DNA of 64,000 nt from Elgaria multicarinata webbii (lineage: Eukaryota > Chordata > Lepidosauria > Squamata > Anguidae), in assembly GCF_023053635.1 (NCBI RefSeq), contig NC_086173.1, forward strand, positions 142,881,197 through 142,945,196. Direction: 5' to 3'. Both the position numbers and the translations under genes were made by a program. The notes beneath the pieces are model-generated. The model saw only the letters and a program-made list of their open reading frames with translations. It searched no databases and had not been told where the DNA came from. Numbering within the stretch: the stretch's first letter is position 1; each line of letters opens with the position of its first letter. Shown here piece after piece: positions 1 through 12,710 of the stretch.

Positions 1-365
1 ACCATAACAGATATTATATATTTCTACAACAGATATTACACCACGAGAAAGCCTGAAGTGAGAGAAAAGTCATTCATTTCCATTGTCATTGCAGTGAAGC
101 CACCCAACATCCAGGCATTTATTTGTTCAAGGAGATTGAATACATTTATTCTACAAATGCAGTCATGTGTCATTTCTAAAGCTGTTTGGAAGTAAGACAT
201 ATATTGACACTATGTATCTACATCTCTCTATTGCAGGACTCAAGTTACGGCCTCAGATTCCAGCTAATGTTGGGAATAATGAAAATTGTCTGAGGCGCTT
301 TCTCACTTTTGGTCTTTGATAAGTCAAGCAGGTGTCTTAGGGCCTGTTTATATACTGCCTGGAAC

Positions 366-368
<3 letters not shown>

Positions 369-422
<54 letters not shown>

Positions 423-508
423 TATATAGCACCATCAATGTACATGGTGCTGTACAGAGTAAAACAGTAAATAGCAAGACTCTGCCGCATAGGCTTACAA
501 TCTAAGTT
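369..508 (-). mobile_element. L2 LINE 3' tail fragment with (TTA)n
   Basis: Reverse complement of the L2 3' end (GTAAGCCTATGCGGCAGGG, then GTACAGCACCATGTACATTG), preceded by its (AAT)n tail, seen here as (TTA)n. It matches the tails at 3190-3310 and 43880-43985. Confidence 0.85.
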
Positions 509-2049
509 CCCTGCTACCCCATGAATGCTCCTGCACTAGTCCTGATGTCTGGAACTTTCATCCACTTTATTGGGATGGATCACAGACCATACTTGTAATG
601 TACATTTAAACTGGGCTATCATGGTATAGCTACAAGATACTTTCTAACTAAGAATGTGGATGTCACAGAAATTAACAACAGCAGCATGGGAACAGAAATG
701 GGAGGGGCAGCAACTTCAGGTGATATGCAATTGCAGTTGCATCAAGCTGTTCTAAAAAGCATAATTAATATAAGGCCCAATAGCTACAGAAATTGCTGCA
801 AACATGTGGTGCTAGATAAAAGGGATAAAAGCCAAGTATTTATTTCTATATATTTTTCAAAGGCACACTCAGTTTAGTTGTTATAGCCATTTAGTGTTAT
901 TTGGGGGTTTCATTTGGAAGAAATGAAATCTACACTATGACCTGGAACACATGAACAAAACAAACCACAATGGCCTGTTTAAATAATCTTAATTAGCCTA
1001 ATTACTTGCCCAGACACAGCCTGTCATGTCGTCCAAACCTGGGCAGTATAGCTTATGTGAAGGAGAAACAGCCCCCAAATAACCCATGTCCTGTTGTTAT
1101 TTGAGGATTGCTTCCCCCTTAAACAGTCAGGCAGTCCGAGTTTGAACAACACGACAAGCTGCACAAGAGTGGATAATGAGGCTAATGATTACACTGCCGA
1201 TTTAAACAAACCAATGTGGCTTATTCAATTTATTTAAGCCATGGCGGCTTGTTTGATCATGCGAACTGGCCCATGATGAAAGAAATCTTCATCCTATGGC
1301 TAACTATTAAATCTGATCTACATTTTAGAAAGAGAAATATATTGGTCCCATATTTTAGACAGTGAGTTTTCAAATTAAGATACTAAATTTTTTACTTAAT
1401 TATTTTATTTTATTTTAGAAAGGATACTCACTTTTCCAATGAAGGCCTCAGTTGGCAGAAGTGTTCTGGCTGGCTTTCTGTGCAAGCCAGAACTAATGAT
1501 GCTATTCTCTTTGCTGCTGACCCAATAAACACAATTCCCCAAGAGTAAGGGAGATTAAATCTAACATCTTTGACACAATGCTTTTTTCACCAGAAGTAAA
1601 GGGGAACATTCGGCAGCCCTGGCTAAAGTCAACCAATTCTTTTCAACGAAATAGCCTTTTCAAATACAATTTCACTGCTGCCAAAATGGGATAACACTTC
1701 TCAAGTAAGTATTAGATGTCACACTGAAAGAAAAGTGTACTCCAATTCCAAATACATTACTACAGCCCATCTATTTCAAAAGAATTTATATCTAATCAAG
1801 TGACTAACAATATAGTCAGATTACAAGAACAGTTTGGTTCAATTTTTGCCATGCTTTTGTAAATCATGTGTAAATTCTAAGAATCTCAAGATTAAGAAAA
1901 TGTTGACCTTCACACTTAGTCACTCCCAAAAATTGTAACTAATTACTGTGGGTATCTAACTGAAGATATTGACGGGGGGCTTCACTGTTTTGAAATCAAT
2001 GCCTTTTGTAAATGCCATTTAGTTTACCTTTGTCTTTATACATATAGAG

Positions 2050-3263
2050 CAGGGATAAGGCAACCTGGTACATCCAGATATTTTGGATTACAATGCCCAT
2101 AAGTCTTTCAGCGTGTTGGCTAATGGCAGCTCGTCTTCCTCTTTTCCCCTTTCAGTAGGGGTTCCACAAGGCTCGGTGCTTGGCCCGTTGTTGTTTTCTT
2201 TATACATGTTGCCCTTGGGTAATCTCATTCAATCTCATGGCCTCCAATATCACCTGTATGCTGATGATACTCAATTATATCTTTCATCTCCGGAACTTTC
2301 TCCTGATGTTCACGATCGTATCTCGGCATGTCTTTCAGATATCTCAGCTTGGCTGCTTCATCGTCGTTTGAAACTTAATATGGCAAAGACTGAATTGCTT
2401 GTTTTTCCTCCTAAACCTTCTCCTCAACTCTCATTCTCTCTTACTGTCAATGATGTCACGCTTACTCCAGTCAAGGAAGCTCGTAGTCTTGGCTTTATAT
2501 TTGATTCCTTGCTCTCCTTTATTCCTCATATTGAGGCAGTAGCTAAATCCTGTCATTTTTTCCTGTATAATATTGCCAAGATTCGATCATTTTTGTCTGT
2601 CTCTTCTGCCAAGACGCTTGTTCATGCACTGGTTATTTCTCGGTTGGACTACTGCAACCTTCTTCTCTCTGGCCTTCTTCTCACATCAGTCCGTTGGTTT
2701 CTGTTTACCACTCTGCCGCGAAGATCATCTTCTTGGCTCGCTGCTCTGACCATGTTACTCCACTTCTGAAATCTCTTCATTGGCTTCCAATTCACTTCAG
2801 AATCCAATATAAACTTCTCCTGTTGACCTTCAAAGCTTTTCACGGTCTAGCTCCTTCCTATCTCTCCTCTCTCATCTCACACTATTGCCCCGCTCGTGCT
2901 CTTCGCTCCTCTAATGCCATGTTTCTCACCTGCCCAAGGGTCTCTACTTCCCTTGCTCAGCTTCGTCCATTTTCTTCTGCTGCCCCTTACGCCTGGAACG
3001 CTCTTCCAGAACATTTGAGAACTACAAGTTCAATCGCAGCTTTTAAAGCTCAGCTAAAAACTTTTCTTTTTCCTAAAGCTTTTAAAACTTGATGTTGTTC
3101 GGACTTTATACTGTTAGTTTTACCCTACCCTGTGCCTGTTTGCATTCTCTTCCCCTCCTTATTGTTCTACTATGATTTTATTAGATTGTAAGCCTATGAG
3201 GCAGGGTCTTGCTATTTACTGTTTTACTCTGTACAGCACCATGTACATTGATGGTGCTATATA

Positions 3264-3310
<47 letters not shown>

Positions 3311-3391
3311 GTCACAGCCAGCATCAACAGTGGTCAGGAATTATGGGAGCTGCAATAAAACATGTGGAGAGCACCAGGTTGCCTATCCCTG
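2050..3391. mobile_element. hAT-type MITE split by an L2 insertion
   Basis: The two MITE halves (2050-2092 and 3311-3391) have inverted ends CAGGGATAAGGCAACCTGG and the reverse of AGGTTGCCTATCCCTG. They are bounded by a perfect 8-bp target duplication ATATAGAG at 2042-2049 and 3392-3399. The L2 copy occupies the interior. Confidence 0.85.
2093..3310 (+). mobile_element. L2-clade LINE, 5'-truncated, inside a MITE
   Basis: The copy encodes the reverse-transcriptase region from [20 protein letters not shown] through YADDTQLY and the C-terminal tail. It ends with the L2 3' UTR and (AAT)n. By eye it is about 94% identical to the copy at 42240-43985. A 4-base deletion near 2672 relative to that copy shifts the frame, so it is dead. 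The (AAT)n tail is about 45 bases. Confidence 0.9.
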
Positions 3392-3399
3392 ATATAGAG

Positions 3400-6000
3400 A
3401 AATTTAAATTACAATTTGCTTAGTTACTTTGTAAAGTATTTCTATTATTGTGGGAAACGTTGGTGCAATTTTCAAGGAATATGAAAGCTTCCATGAAGCA
3501 CGACACAAAAGATTTGAAAGCCTCCTCTCTCTTACCTCTCTTTGCATAAAATTGAAAGCTGAGGCTAATTTTTAATCCTCGAAAATAATTAGAAGTTGTA
3601 GAATTGTAAATGCTAAAATCACTTTAAAAATCCACTCAGGCTAACTACTCCAAAATTAATCTGGTTTTATCTGATAGACCACCATATATAGAAAAATGGG
3701 AAATAACTCAAATTCAGAATGTTTCCAGATATTGTCCACATATTAGTCTTATAAGGTTGAAGAAACATGGATTACAAGCTACCACCCATACGTAGACAAG
3801 TAAACTGTTGTTGGATTTATTTATGGGATTTGTACCCTGCCCTTTAAATAATTTTGCAGGACAGCTTACAATGTTCACAATGAGTGGGAGTAAACCAGTC
3901 ACTCTTTAATTGACAAGGATTAACAAGCGCTATTCAGGGTTACAGGTAGATGATCTGTCCTTTGATCCAGCGCAGTTCAGCATCTTCAATACTAACGAAG
4001 GAGTGAAGAATACACTTATTTGCAGAACTAGGAGGAATTATAAATACTACCAAGGGGAAAGTAGTAAAATTCAACTGTTTTCTGAACTTGGGCACTAAAA
4101 ACAAAACAATAAAATGACATCCAAAAGGGAAATGTGACAATGCTGTACACCTGAAAGAAAACACCAAAAGAAGTACAAAATGTAATGGAAGTACCTAGGC
4201 CTTTGTATCACCAAGGTTAAATGCAGAATCACTGTACTTTGAGAGTTAGCCCAGTTCAAGAAAAGAATTGTTCAACACTTCATCTCTTCAAAATACAAAG
4301 AGGGGTGAGGCAAGATGAAAGAAAGGATGAACATTTGCACTAAAGCAGACAGTACAGGGCTGGGCTTCCTCCTCTCAGCATGTTCTCACCCATGCTGGCT
4401 GAGGAATGTTGGGGGCTGTAGGATTTCTTCTGTCTAAGCATGCAGAGGATTGTGTCCTTATTGATGCTGATTCTGAAAGATCAGTTCAAATGGCATACCC
4501 AATTAGAGCTCTCCAAACAGCCAAGGGGAAACAAACACAGCTCATACTTTTGAGAACCAATGATTGATAATGGAACTGAAATAAAAGCCTGGATTAACAT
4601 AATACCTTTGCCTTTTTTCTCCCACCAATGCCAAAAGGAGCAGCTATATGTTTGTGTTAGTTGACAGAAGTTATGCAAGAAAGCTATGATCCTTCCCCAT
4701 ACAATCTAACATCTTCTTCAGCCAGCAATGGTTTAAGCCCACCACAGCAGAAGATTAAACCTTGTCTCCCCCCAAATTAAGCCCACCACAGCAGAAGATT
4801 AAACTTTGTGTCTCCCCAAATTCAAATCAGACACCAATATTAAATTGGAATAGTTTGACACTGCATCCAAGTTCCCTTTTCGAATTAAGTACTGATTACC
4901 AGATGAATATTCATCTTATTTTCCCCTCTCCCATCTACTTCTGTAACATGCTGGCAGGAAACAGCTTTCCTTTTCAAACATATACTTCTCATTACCATTG
5001 CTACATCAGGAGGGGATGGTCAGATTAGAAGTTTAACATTTGTACTTTCTCTTTACCAACACTTTACTGTGCCAGCTTTAAAGATAAATATTGAAGAGTC
5101 AGCTTAGGTTGGTACAGAAGTCTGCACTCTTCTGAATTCACAAAAAATCTACAATGGTAGTCTTTCAGAAGGTTGCCTAGCCCTACACTGACCCATTTTA
5201 TCTCCATGGAATCTTCTCCTGCTCTTTAATCTGTCACAACCACCAGTAAATTGCAAGAGGAAATATTCTAGAGTCTAGAACTACAGTGCAAGGATACCAT
5301 CAAGAAAAAAATGTGATGTACCTGTTGTGTCATGCATTATTGTTGTAGCCAATATTCATAAATACAGTCAAACGTTTATGATGTTAATCGTACAAGTGCT
5401 GCCAGAATTATATGGATGAATCCAAAGATCAGAGATTTACTGACCTTGCAAGACCGTGGCATAATATGCTTTCCACTGTCTTTCTTTTTTTAAAAAAAAA
5501 AAAAGGAAAGAAATGGTATCTAAACTTCTCCTGGCTCATGAAATAAGTCTCCCTCTTATCTGCATTTTCATGTAAAAATCAGGCCAAGTCAGTTAGCAAA
5601 CAGTTAATTCAGAAAACTTAAGCATTATTGAGGGTACACACACATTTGCAGTATGTGGACAATCTAGACTCACCAGGTACCATGCTGTTTGTATTTCTGA
5701 TATTCGTGTCCTGAACTCTTAATACTCGTGACATTCTGGAGAAGACAGAACAAAGAAACCCTTTCCATCCCCATTTTAAAAGTATTTTAAATATATATAC
5801 AAAGGGTAAGCAATCTTATATTGCATAACACTGCTACAGTGATTTTAAAAAGCAAAGTTCTAGAGCTTTTCTAATTCCTATTTATGTTTTCCTTTCCCAT
5901 TTTTTTCTGAGCAAGGACTAAACAACATCCAGAGCAAGAAGCCTTTCCTTCCAGAATTACACTGGAATTGAGCTGTACGGGAATATCCCAGGACACGTTC
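3400..6000. other. Non-coding stretch, no gene recognised
   Basis: AT-rich sequence. It holds a short LINE-tail fragment near 3810-3875 (minus), a palindromic-MITE fragment near 4385-4450 and a short direct repeat at 4733-4804. Nothing codes convincingly. Confidence 0.6.
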
Positions 6001-6005
6001 TAAAT

Positions 6006-6137
6006 CAGGGGTGGAGAAGTTGTAGTCCTTTAGGTGTTTTGGTCCACAACTCTCAGCATCCTACACCATTGCCTGCTGGCTAGGACTAATGGGAGTTGTA
6101 GGCCAACATCTGGAGGGCCACAAGTTGCCCACTCCTG
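6006..6137. mobile_element. hAT-type palindromic MITE
   Basis: Inverted arms starting CAGGGGTGGAGAAGTTGTAG and ending GCCCACTCCTG surround the family core GGGAGTTGTAG. The target duplication is not clear. Confidence 0.7.
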
Positions 6138-6275
6138 GTCAGTGCCAGGTCAGCTAAGAAGATCTAGATCTGGTCAGTGCCTGGATGGGAGACTGCTTGG
6201 GAATCCTACGCAATATGCCTGGAGTTCAACAACTGAAAAAAAGCGGGACAGAAATGTACTCAATAAAACATTAAC
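6138..6275 (+). mobile_element. 5S-rRNA-derived SINE fragment
   Basis: The segment around GGATGGGAGACTGCTTGGGA matches the 3' half of 5S rRNA (TGGATGGGAGACCGCCTGGGA). A LINE-like tail (GACAGAAATGTACTCAATAAA) follows. Confidence 0.65.
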
Positions 6276-7049
6276 TTTAGCTCAAAAGAGGTAGCAGGTG
6301 GTAGGGTTTTGGAGCTTGGAATGAGCTAGCAATTTGTAAGACATAAGTATTGTTGTCTTCTACTTTTGTAGTTAGTTGCCCAAGACAAGTGACAATTCCA
6401 CCTTGGCAAACCTTTTGCCTAACCCACTGGTTAAGACACATTGTAACAGTAGGTGCAGACAGGCTGGTGTAATATTTCCACACCAATAGTGTGCTGTCCT
6501 TCACATGTACATAAGCTCCAGGCAAGAGTCTGATGCCCTAAAATGAAGTGAGCTTCAGTCGATGAAAGCTTGTTTTTGAAGGTACCAGAAGACTGAGGAA
6601 TACTAAAGATACAGTTCACAAGGTAGGCTCATAAAAGTGAAAGCCAGGAAAGAACTCTTGGTAGGTTCTTGTATTCATCTCTTATCAGTAAGCATAATTA
6701 AAAAGGAAAAGATATTTTAATCAATTATAGGGAAATAGTACAGCTTAAAAAACAGCTATCTTGTTTTAATGGCAAAATCAAGAACGAAGTAATCTGTACA
6801 ACAGGGATCAGCTGAAGGGGGGAAAGTTACTTAGCTCTTGGAATCATTCAGCTGACCTAAATGAAGCATCCTACAATGCAACTAGCTCATTGTGCAGCAT
6901 CTAGCAGTTACACGCTATTGACAAATAATGACATTATTGGTTCCTAGACAAGGCCCACACACCAAGGGCCCCGCCTTAGCATGCTGCGCCTTCATTATTA
7001 TAGCCTTCTGGCCAAGGGTGGAGATAAGCATCCTGTTCGCACAAAGCTA

Positions 7050-8050
7050 GCGTGAATGGCTAGGAGCAAGGAAATCGGCCGCAGCCGGCGCGACACGACG
7101 CAGCTCACCCCGCCTCCCCGGGGCTCTGCAGCACCAGGGCCCGCTGGCCTCATCCTGGAACTTCGCCTGCTGCCGCTGCTGCTCCTGAGTCGGCGCCTTT
7201 TAGAGAGAAATCGCGCGCGTGTGCGCGCGCCGGTTTGTAGTAGATAAGGCGCGCGCCTAATTCTAGGTGCTGGTTTCTAACGCGCGTTACGGACAGCAGG
7301 ATCGCGCCCGCGCTCCCTCCCTCCCTCCCCTTCTCTAGAACCAGTGGGCGGGGGCGCGGAGAAAAGAGTTGGGGACGCAAGGCGGGGCCGAGCATAGGGG
7401 AACGATGCAGGCCTCAAGTGTGCGCGCACGGGCCCAATCCCGCCCTGCGAGCCGTCAATCCCCACTCGTGCATGCGCTCCAAGCGGCGGCGCCGCCACAC
7501 AACAGCCGGGGCCGGGCTCGCGGGAGCGCGCTCTGGCCCCGCTACCCCTCCCCCTCTCCTCTCCTCCGCCGCCTCCCCCCCCTCCACACCCCAGTCTGGA
7601 ACAGCGCCTCCCTCCGAAATACCACGGCCCCCGTTCCCGTACACGCCGCTTGGCTCTCCGCGGCCTAGCCCAGGTCCGCCTCACCCCGGCCCCTCTGCCG
7701 CCTCGCGCCGTCGCCACCTCAGGCCCCGCGTCTTTTTTCCCCTCACAGCTCCCTGGGCGCCATCTTACATTCAACCCACCGCAACCAATCGGCGCCCGGA
7801 CTCAAGCTCGCGACAGCTCCGCCTCTAAGCCGCGCGAGAGGAACACGCCGAGCCACGCCCCTTGCCTTAAAGTGGACGAGCGCTTTCGAGGGAGGGAGAA
7901 AAGGAAGGAGGGACCAGAAAAAAAGAGGAGGGGGGGGGAGAAAGAGAAGAGAAGAGATGAGGAACGAGTGTGGAAGGACCTGTGAGAAGAAATTCCATCC
8001 AGTTCGCTTTTCCTCGAGAAATTAAATGCCGTGGTCTTGCTTGAGTCCCT
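7050..8050. promoter_or_regulatory. CpG island promoter, possibly of QRICH1
   Basis: About 1 kb of very CpG-dense sequence in AT-rich surroundings. It holds an inverted CCAAT box (7785-7789) and, about 20 bases further along the minus strand, AAGATGGCGCC (7756-7766, minus), a YY1-type motif usually placed just inside the transcript. NRF1-like GCATGCGC occurs near 7471. That order suggests minus-strand transcription. In mammals QRICH1 lies 3' of QARS1 on the same strand with a non-coding first exon, so this could be its promoter. No coding exon confirms it. The many ORFs here are composition artefacts. Confidence 0.55.
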
Positions 8051-9604
8051 ACAGGCGGGCATATTCTGTAGTCCCTCCGCTCCAGTACAAGCCTTCGCAA
8101 GCTCCCAGTCCTTCTAGTGTACCCCTTGACATGATGACTCCCCTCCGTAGGTGTTTTCTTCTTCGCTTATAGGACTTTTTTTAATCCCATAAGGTTTTTT
8201 TTCCTGCTTTCTGTACAACTTTCTTCTAGCTAGCTATGGCATAGATAAAAAGTTATCCCCAACAAAAAACTGTGATTCAAACATTACAAGTAACAATCTT
8301 TGCCCCTAAAGGGGAACTCTATTCCACGGAAGGTTATATCACTATAACATTTAAAGATCCCTCAAACTGTTGGGTGTTATGTTTGGCTCACTTATCCCCA
8401 GGGCTTTATCACTGCTCTACCTCCCTCGTGAATAAACCGTTAAAATACATCGGACTGGGCCATTAAGCAGTCTGCAAGTTGCAACTCTTGCAACACTTCC
8501 ATCACAGAGCAAGGCTCATATATATCCTTGCCACCGAGGATAATGTGACATTTTAGAAAAACAAAGAGTGCTCTGACACCTTAAAAACCTAACATTTACA
8601 TGAACAGGTAACCTAGCAAGAATAAGATCTCCCCTCCCCCTTCTACTGCACAGTCCATTATATAATTGTGAGGTTATTTTTGTTTTTTGCAAGACAGCAC
8701 TCTTAATCTCCCAAGTCCCCTTCCAAAGCATTCTGATATATTTCCACAATATACTCTAATAAGCGGCCCACAAATTTCAGAGCAACTCCTTTACTCCAAG
8801 CCAAGTCTAATGGAGCAGCTATGAAATACCAGAAGTGTTCAGGTACTCACCAACCTGCATGGAGGGTCTTCCCAATTCAAACACATTCACAAAAGAGTAA
8901 TCAATAAACTAAACCAGGAAGAGCTAGGTCATATAATATGATATTTTTATTCCTTTCTTCTTGACCTCATGGAATACTCCCACCCTTGACAGATCTATCA
9001 TTGTTGTGTATCACATTATAATAGAACTATGCTTTCATACAGTCCTAGATCAGAGAAAAATGCAGAACACCTACACACACTGTCTTCATGAGAAGCAGCC
9101 TATATGCACGATAAAATTTTAATATAGTTGTACTGATAAGAATGGTGTCTTGTTTCATTTAAGATGAAGGGAGGGATGAAGTTTGGAGGGAAGGGGAAAA
9201 CAAGCAGTTATAAGCCTTTGTCTCCAGCCTGACCAACATAATATCCAATCAGCAGTTTGCATGAAGCTGCACTCCTTTTGAACCTTTATAGCAAAGGTAA
9301 ATGTTTGTGGCAGCAGTTAGAAAGGCGGACCTTTCACAGGAGTTCAAAGGGGGAAAGCCTGACTAACACAAATTAAGAGCAGGCTGGCAGTAGTTATGGA
9401 ATCATCAGAAGCTGCAGGAACACGCCTTTCATTTGAGGGGAATAAGCCCCTAATTTCCAGCTGGGACACATTGAAGCAACAGTGAAAAGATAAAGGGCTT
9501 CAAAACTGCAAAATACTTTACAAATATTGAGACCAAGTAGCATAAGAGGTAAGCACCTGTTCCATGCACCAAAGCTGAAGAAAACTCTTTTGCAGTTACT
9601 GGGT

Positions 9605-9740
9605 TGGATCCAGACTTAGTCATGCATAGAGTAGACCCATTGAAATAAATGGGACTTGAAGTTAGTCATGACTAATTTGTCCCATTGATTTCAGTGGGTC
9701 TACTCTAAGTATGAAATTATTCATTCTGGATCTAACCCAC
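9605..9740. repeat. Palindromic MITE-like repeat (GGGTTGGATCCAGA ends)
   Basis: The left end TGGGTTGGATCCAGACTTAG is the inverted partner of the right end CATTCTGGATCTAACCCA. The interior carries the paired motifs TAGAGTAGACCCATTGAAAT and GTGGGTCTACTCTAAG. Confidence 0.75.
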
Positions 9741-9958
9741 AGGGTCTGTTCTGGCAATAAAGAATTTGGGGAATGATCAACATACTACTTTGCTTTCCCT
9801 AAAGTGAGTTTGCAATTATGAAACCTGGAGCTCCCTCTTAAGTAATCCCTAGTTCGCAAAGCTCACAACTTCTTTCCAGGCTTCAGTAATAACAGGCTTT
9901 CTAGGCTTCAGTAATAACAGATTCAAGGATAAGCACTATCCCCACCTTAGCTCTCAAA

Positions 9959-10150
9959 GGACCTGTTCAGACAACACAGTAAGCCATGGTTAGGCCACTA
10001 ACCCTTTTGCAGCAAATGGTTAGTGAACATGTTTAAACCCTGGTTATGCAGCCACCATGGTTAGGAATGGTTCACATGACATGCTAAACCATAATGTTTA
10101 GCTCAAAATGCTTAACCACCATGGCTTAGCATGTCATCTGAACAGGGTCA
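9959..10150. mobile_element. MITE with CTGTTCAGACAACA-type inverted ends
   Basis: The ends ACCTGTTCAGACAACAC and ATCTGAACAGGGTC are inverted copies. The interior contains paired AAGCCATGGTTA and ACCATGGCTTAGC. It is related to the elements at 39781, 44536 and 52687. Confidence 0.75.
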
Positions 10151-10289
10151 TAGAATTCAAGACCGTCTCATTGCATATGAGCAATATATGAAGAAGCCCT
10201 TAATGGCATTTGGGTGCTCTGCTCATGGTATGTATGCAAGTGACTGATATTGAGATGCATAAAAGTAATTTATATTATAGAATGTGAAA

Positions 10290-10385
10290 GGAAATTTACA
10301 ACACAATCCTACATGTGTCTACTCAAATGTAAGTCTCATTGAGTTCAATAGGGCTTACTCCCAGGGTGATATAGGATTGCAAACA
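10290..10385. repeat. Short palindromic repeat (CAATCCTA...TAGGATTG)
   Basis: The ends CACAATCCTACATGTG and GATATAGGATTGC are inverted copies around AAGTCTCATTGAGTTCAATA. Further copies lie at 48196-48285 and 49503-49600. Confidence 0.7.
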
Positions 10386-12099
10386 TAACCAGATTCACCT
10401 TGCTCCCCAACAACTCTTTTCAGTGAAAGGGGATTAGCTGCCCCCCCATCAAGGACTGCAAGCTAGTAAATAAAAAGTAGTCTCCAACCAAATCCCCCAA
10501 CACAAAAGGGGAAATTAGAAAGCATTCTGTTATAACAAGAGTATTTTCTCTCCTTTTTGTCTTGCAGAAAAAAACAGCTATTTCTATTGTTCCCCAAGAT
10601 AGCAAGCTTAGTCCAAGGTATCTCCCAAATGGTTTAATTGATTCTTGTAAGTATTTTCTGATGCTAAGTTGAAATGTTCGTTTCTTTTATCTGCAGAGAC
10701 TTTTGCAGCATTTGTGGGCTGGACTTGAACCTACAATCTAATGCAGGCAAGCCCAATTCTACCAAGAAGAGATGTTAGTTTCACCAAAGCTTTTCCGAAA
10801 CATTAAAACATTATGTAAATGAAGATTCCAAAAGTACCCTAGCAGACAACTATAGAAAAGCATCCCTATTAGGAACTTTAAAAATTACTTCAACAAAGTT
10901 TTCTTTCTTGAACAATATCAACCAAAGGAGACCTGAAATTAACAAACATTACCAAGTTTGGCTTTTCACTTAATAAAGAAAAATGAATGTCATAACTTAA
11001 CTCTTCACATGGCTTGGCTGGAATTAAATACTTGTCCTTCCCATTTCTGTGGGGTAGAGTATTGGAAGCAGCTGAGCCATAAAGTATTTTTTGTAAAATG
11101 GGAATACTTGGAGCCACTTTTCAGGGGCCTTTAAGGAATTACATGCCACAACTACTTTGCTTCCTTTCTCATAGGCATCTCCCCTTTTACCAGATAGAAG
11201 AGAAATGGTACTAGTTTTTCTCCCCAGCATAGATCTGGGAGAGCATGTATGGCAGACTAGTCTGGTGCATACAAGCATCAGTCCTGGGGATTTATTCCTA
11301 GCACTACCAGCCTGGAATCACTCCCTCACTTTCAATAACCGGTTTATAAAATGGGAATGATGGCAGCCTACTTCGCAGGATCATTGGGAGGACACAAGGT
11401 CAAGTTGTGCAGTTAATATTACTGCAGACACCATTAAAAAGGAGGAACTGCTCTCTAAACAGAAAGGGGCCATACCTTCTATGTGGTACACACAACTATT
11501 GACTCTGTTTGACAGCTTCTGCAGAGCAGCCCTGGGCGGCTTTGCCATCCTACCCAGCCAGGCTGCTCTCCTAGGAAGACTGGGGGCTGCCTTCCTTTGC
11601 ATTCTTCCCTGAAGGTCTTGGCTGCTGGGCGCTAGATGGCTGTTGTTGCAAGTGCCCGGCGGGAGGGACTGAGAGCAGCCGGTCTTAATGCAGGGGCTTC
11701 ACCCACCCAGAACGGGTGTCCAAGGCGAGGGCCCAGCAGCCTTCCCGCATCTCCCGCCCACCCCAGAGACCAGGCCGGCTCAAGGAAACGCGCAGGCTGC
11801 TTTAATATCCCCATGTGCTTGCAGACAACCTCCCACTCCATGGCACCAACAACCGCTCCTTAAGGTGGCACGGCCCAGGGTAGGATGGGGACTCTTCCGC
11901 TGCCCAGCCTCCTCTGTCCTCCGACCGGTGCACTAGCTGCCCCCCATGGAGAGTTTTGCAAGGGATCCAGCGGGATTGCGTAGCAACACCCGTCAGTGAC
12001 AAGCGGACGCAGGGCTACTCGCAAGCTGCTTTCTAGTCGCAAACCTCTCCAGCCCACCTTAAAAAGGGCCCAGAGTTACTAACTTTGCGACTAGACCTT

Positions 12100-12710
12100 G
12101 GTGTTTGTACACAGCAGAAAATGTGCAGGACTTTAAAGGTGCAGTGACCCCGATTCGTGCCTTCCTTGGAGGAGGGCGGAGAGGTAGCGCGGAGGCGAGC
12201 GAGGCCTCAGGCGCCGGGCCGGGAACGGGCCGCTTCAAAGGGCAAAGGTTAGCGAAAACGGGAGAAGACCTGGCGTCCTTCCGACCGGCGATCTAGGCTG
12301 GTGCAGCCGCCGCTCACACACGTAGACGGAGGGCGAGTGGCTGAGGATGATGTCGTCTTTTGGCTGTTCCAACTGGTCGGCTCTCTGCTGCCTGCTCCGA
12401 AGAAACCAAAAATATCATTCAGCATTTCCCAGAAGCAAGCGGCATCATTGATACTGCTATCCAGGCCTGGATACTGGAGGGTGGACGGGGGCGGTAGGAG
12501 GAAGAGGAGGCCGAGGGCATTTAGGGAATTCTGCAGCTCAGAGAGATCGTACAAATCAGGCTGCATCTGCATGCCTCCTTGTTCTGGTTGCATATATATT
12601 GATTGGTTGTTGCAGAACGGTGTGGGTGGGTGTGGTGGGGGTGCGCCTTCCTTTGTCCTTGACAATAATAGGACTGGGCTCCCTGGTTTTACATAATAGA
12701 ACAGCCACAA
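12100..12710 (-). other. GC-rich patch with unassigned minus-strand ORF
   Basis: Sequence from about 12150 to 12330 is CpG-rich. A minus-strand frame covers 12249-12710. A CCAAT-TATATATG arrangement near 12590-12610 (minus) precedes ATG codons reading MQMQPDLYDLSELQNSLNAL. A second overlapping frame after a plausible acceptor reads DDIILSHSPSVYV. I recognise neither protein. It could be an alternative first exon of the gene starting near 7-8 kb, a small lineage-specific gene, or chance. Confidence 0.25.

Larger units (their letters stand above)
8100..11500. other. Intergenic or intronic stretch without a recognised gene
   Basis: Apart from MITE-like palindromes listed separately (about 9605-9740, 9959-10150, 10290-10385) I see no coding or RNA gene. 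Confidence 0.5.

Noticed and set aside
7277-7828. Several overlapping ORFs of 76-165 codons on both strands
   Set aside because: They arise from stop-poor, CpG-rich composition. The translations are Arg/Pro/Gly-rich, low complexity, and resemble no known protein.
12301-12696. A 131-codon plus-strand ORF
   Set aside because: It overlaps the unassigned minus-strand frame, is rich in simple Arg/Gly runs and has no recognisable domain.
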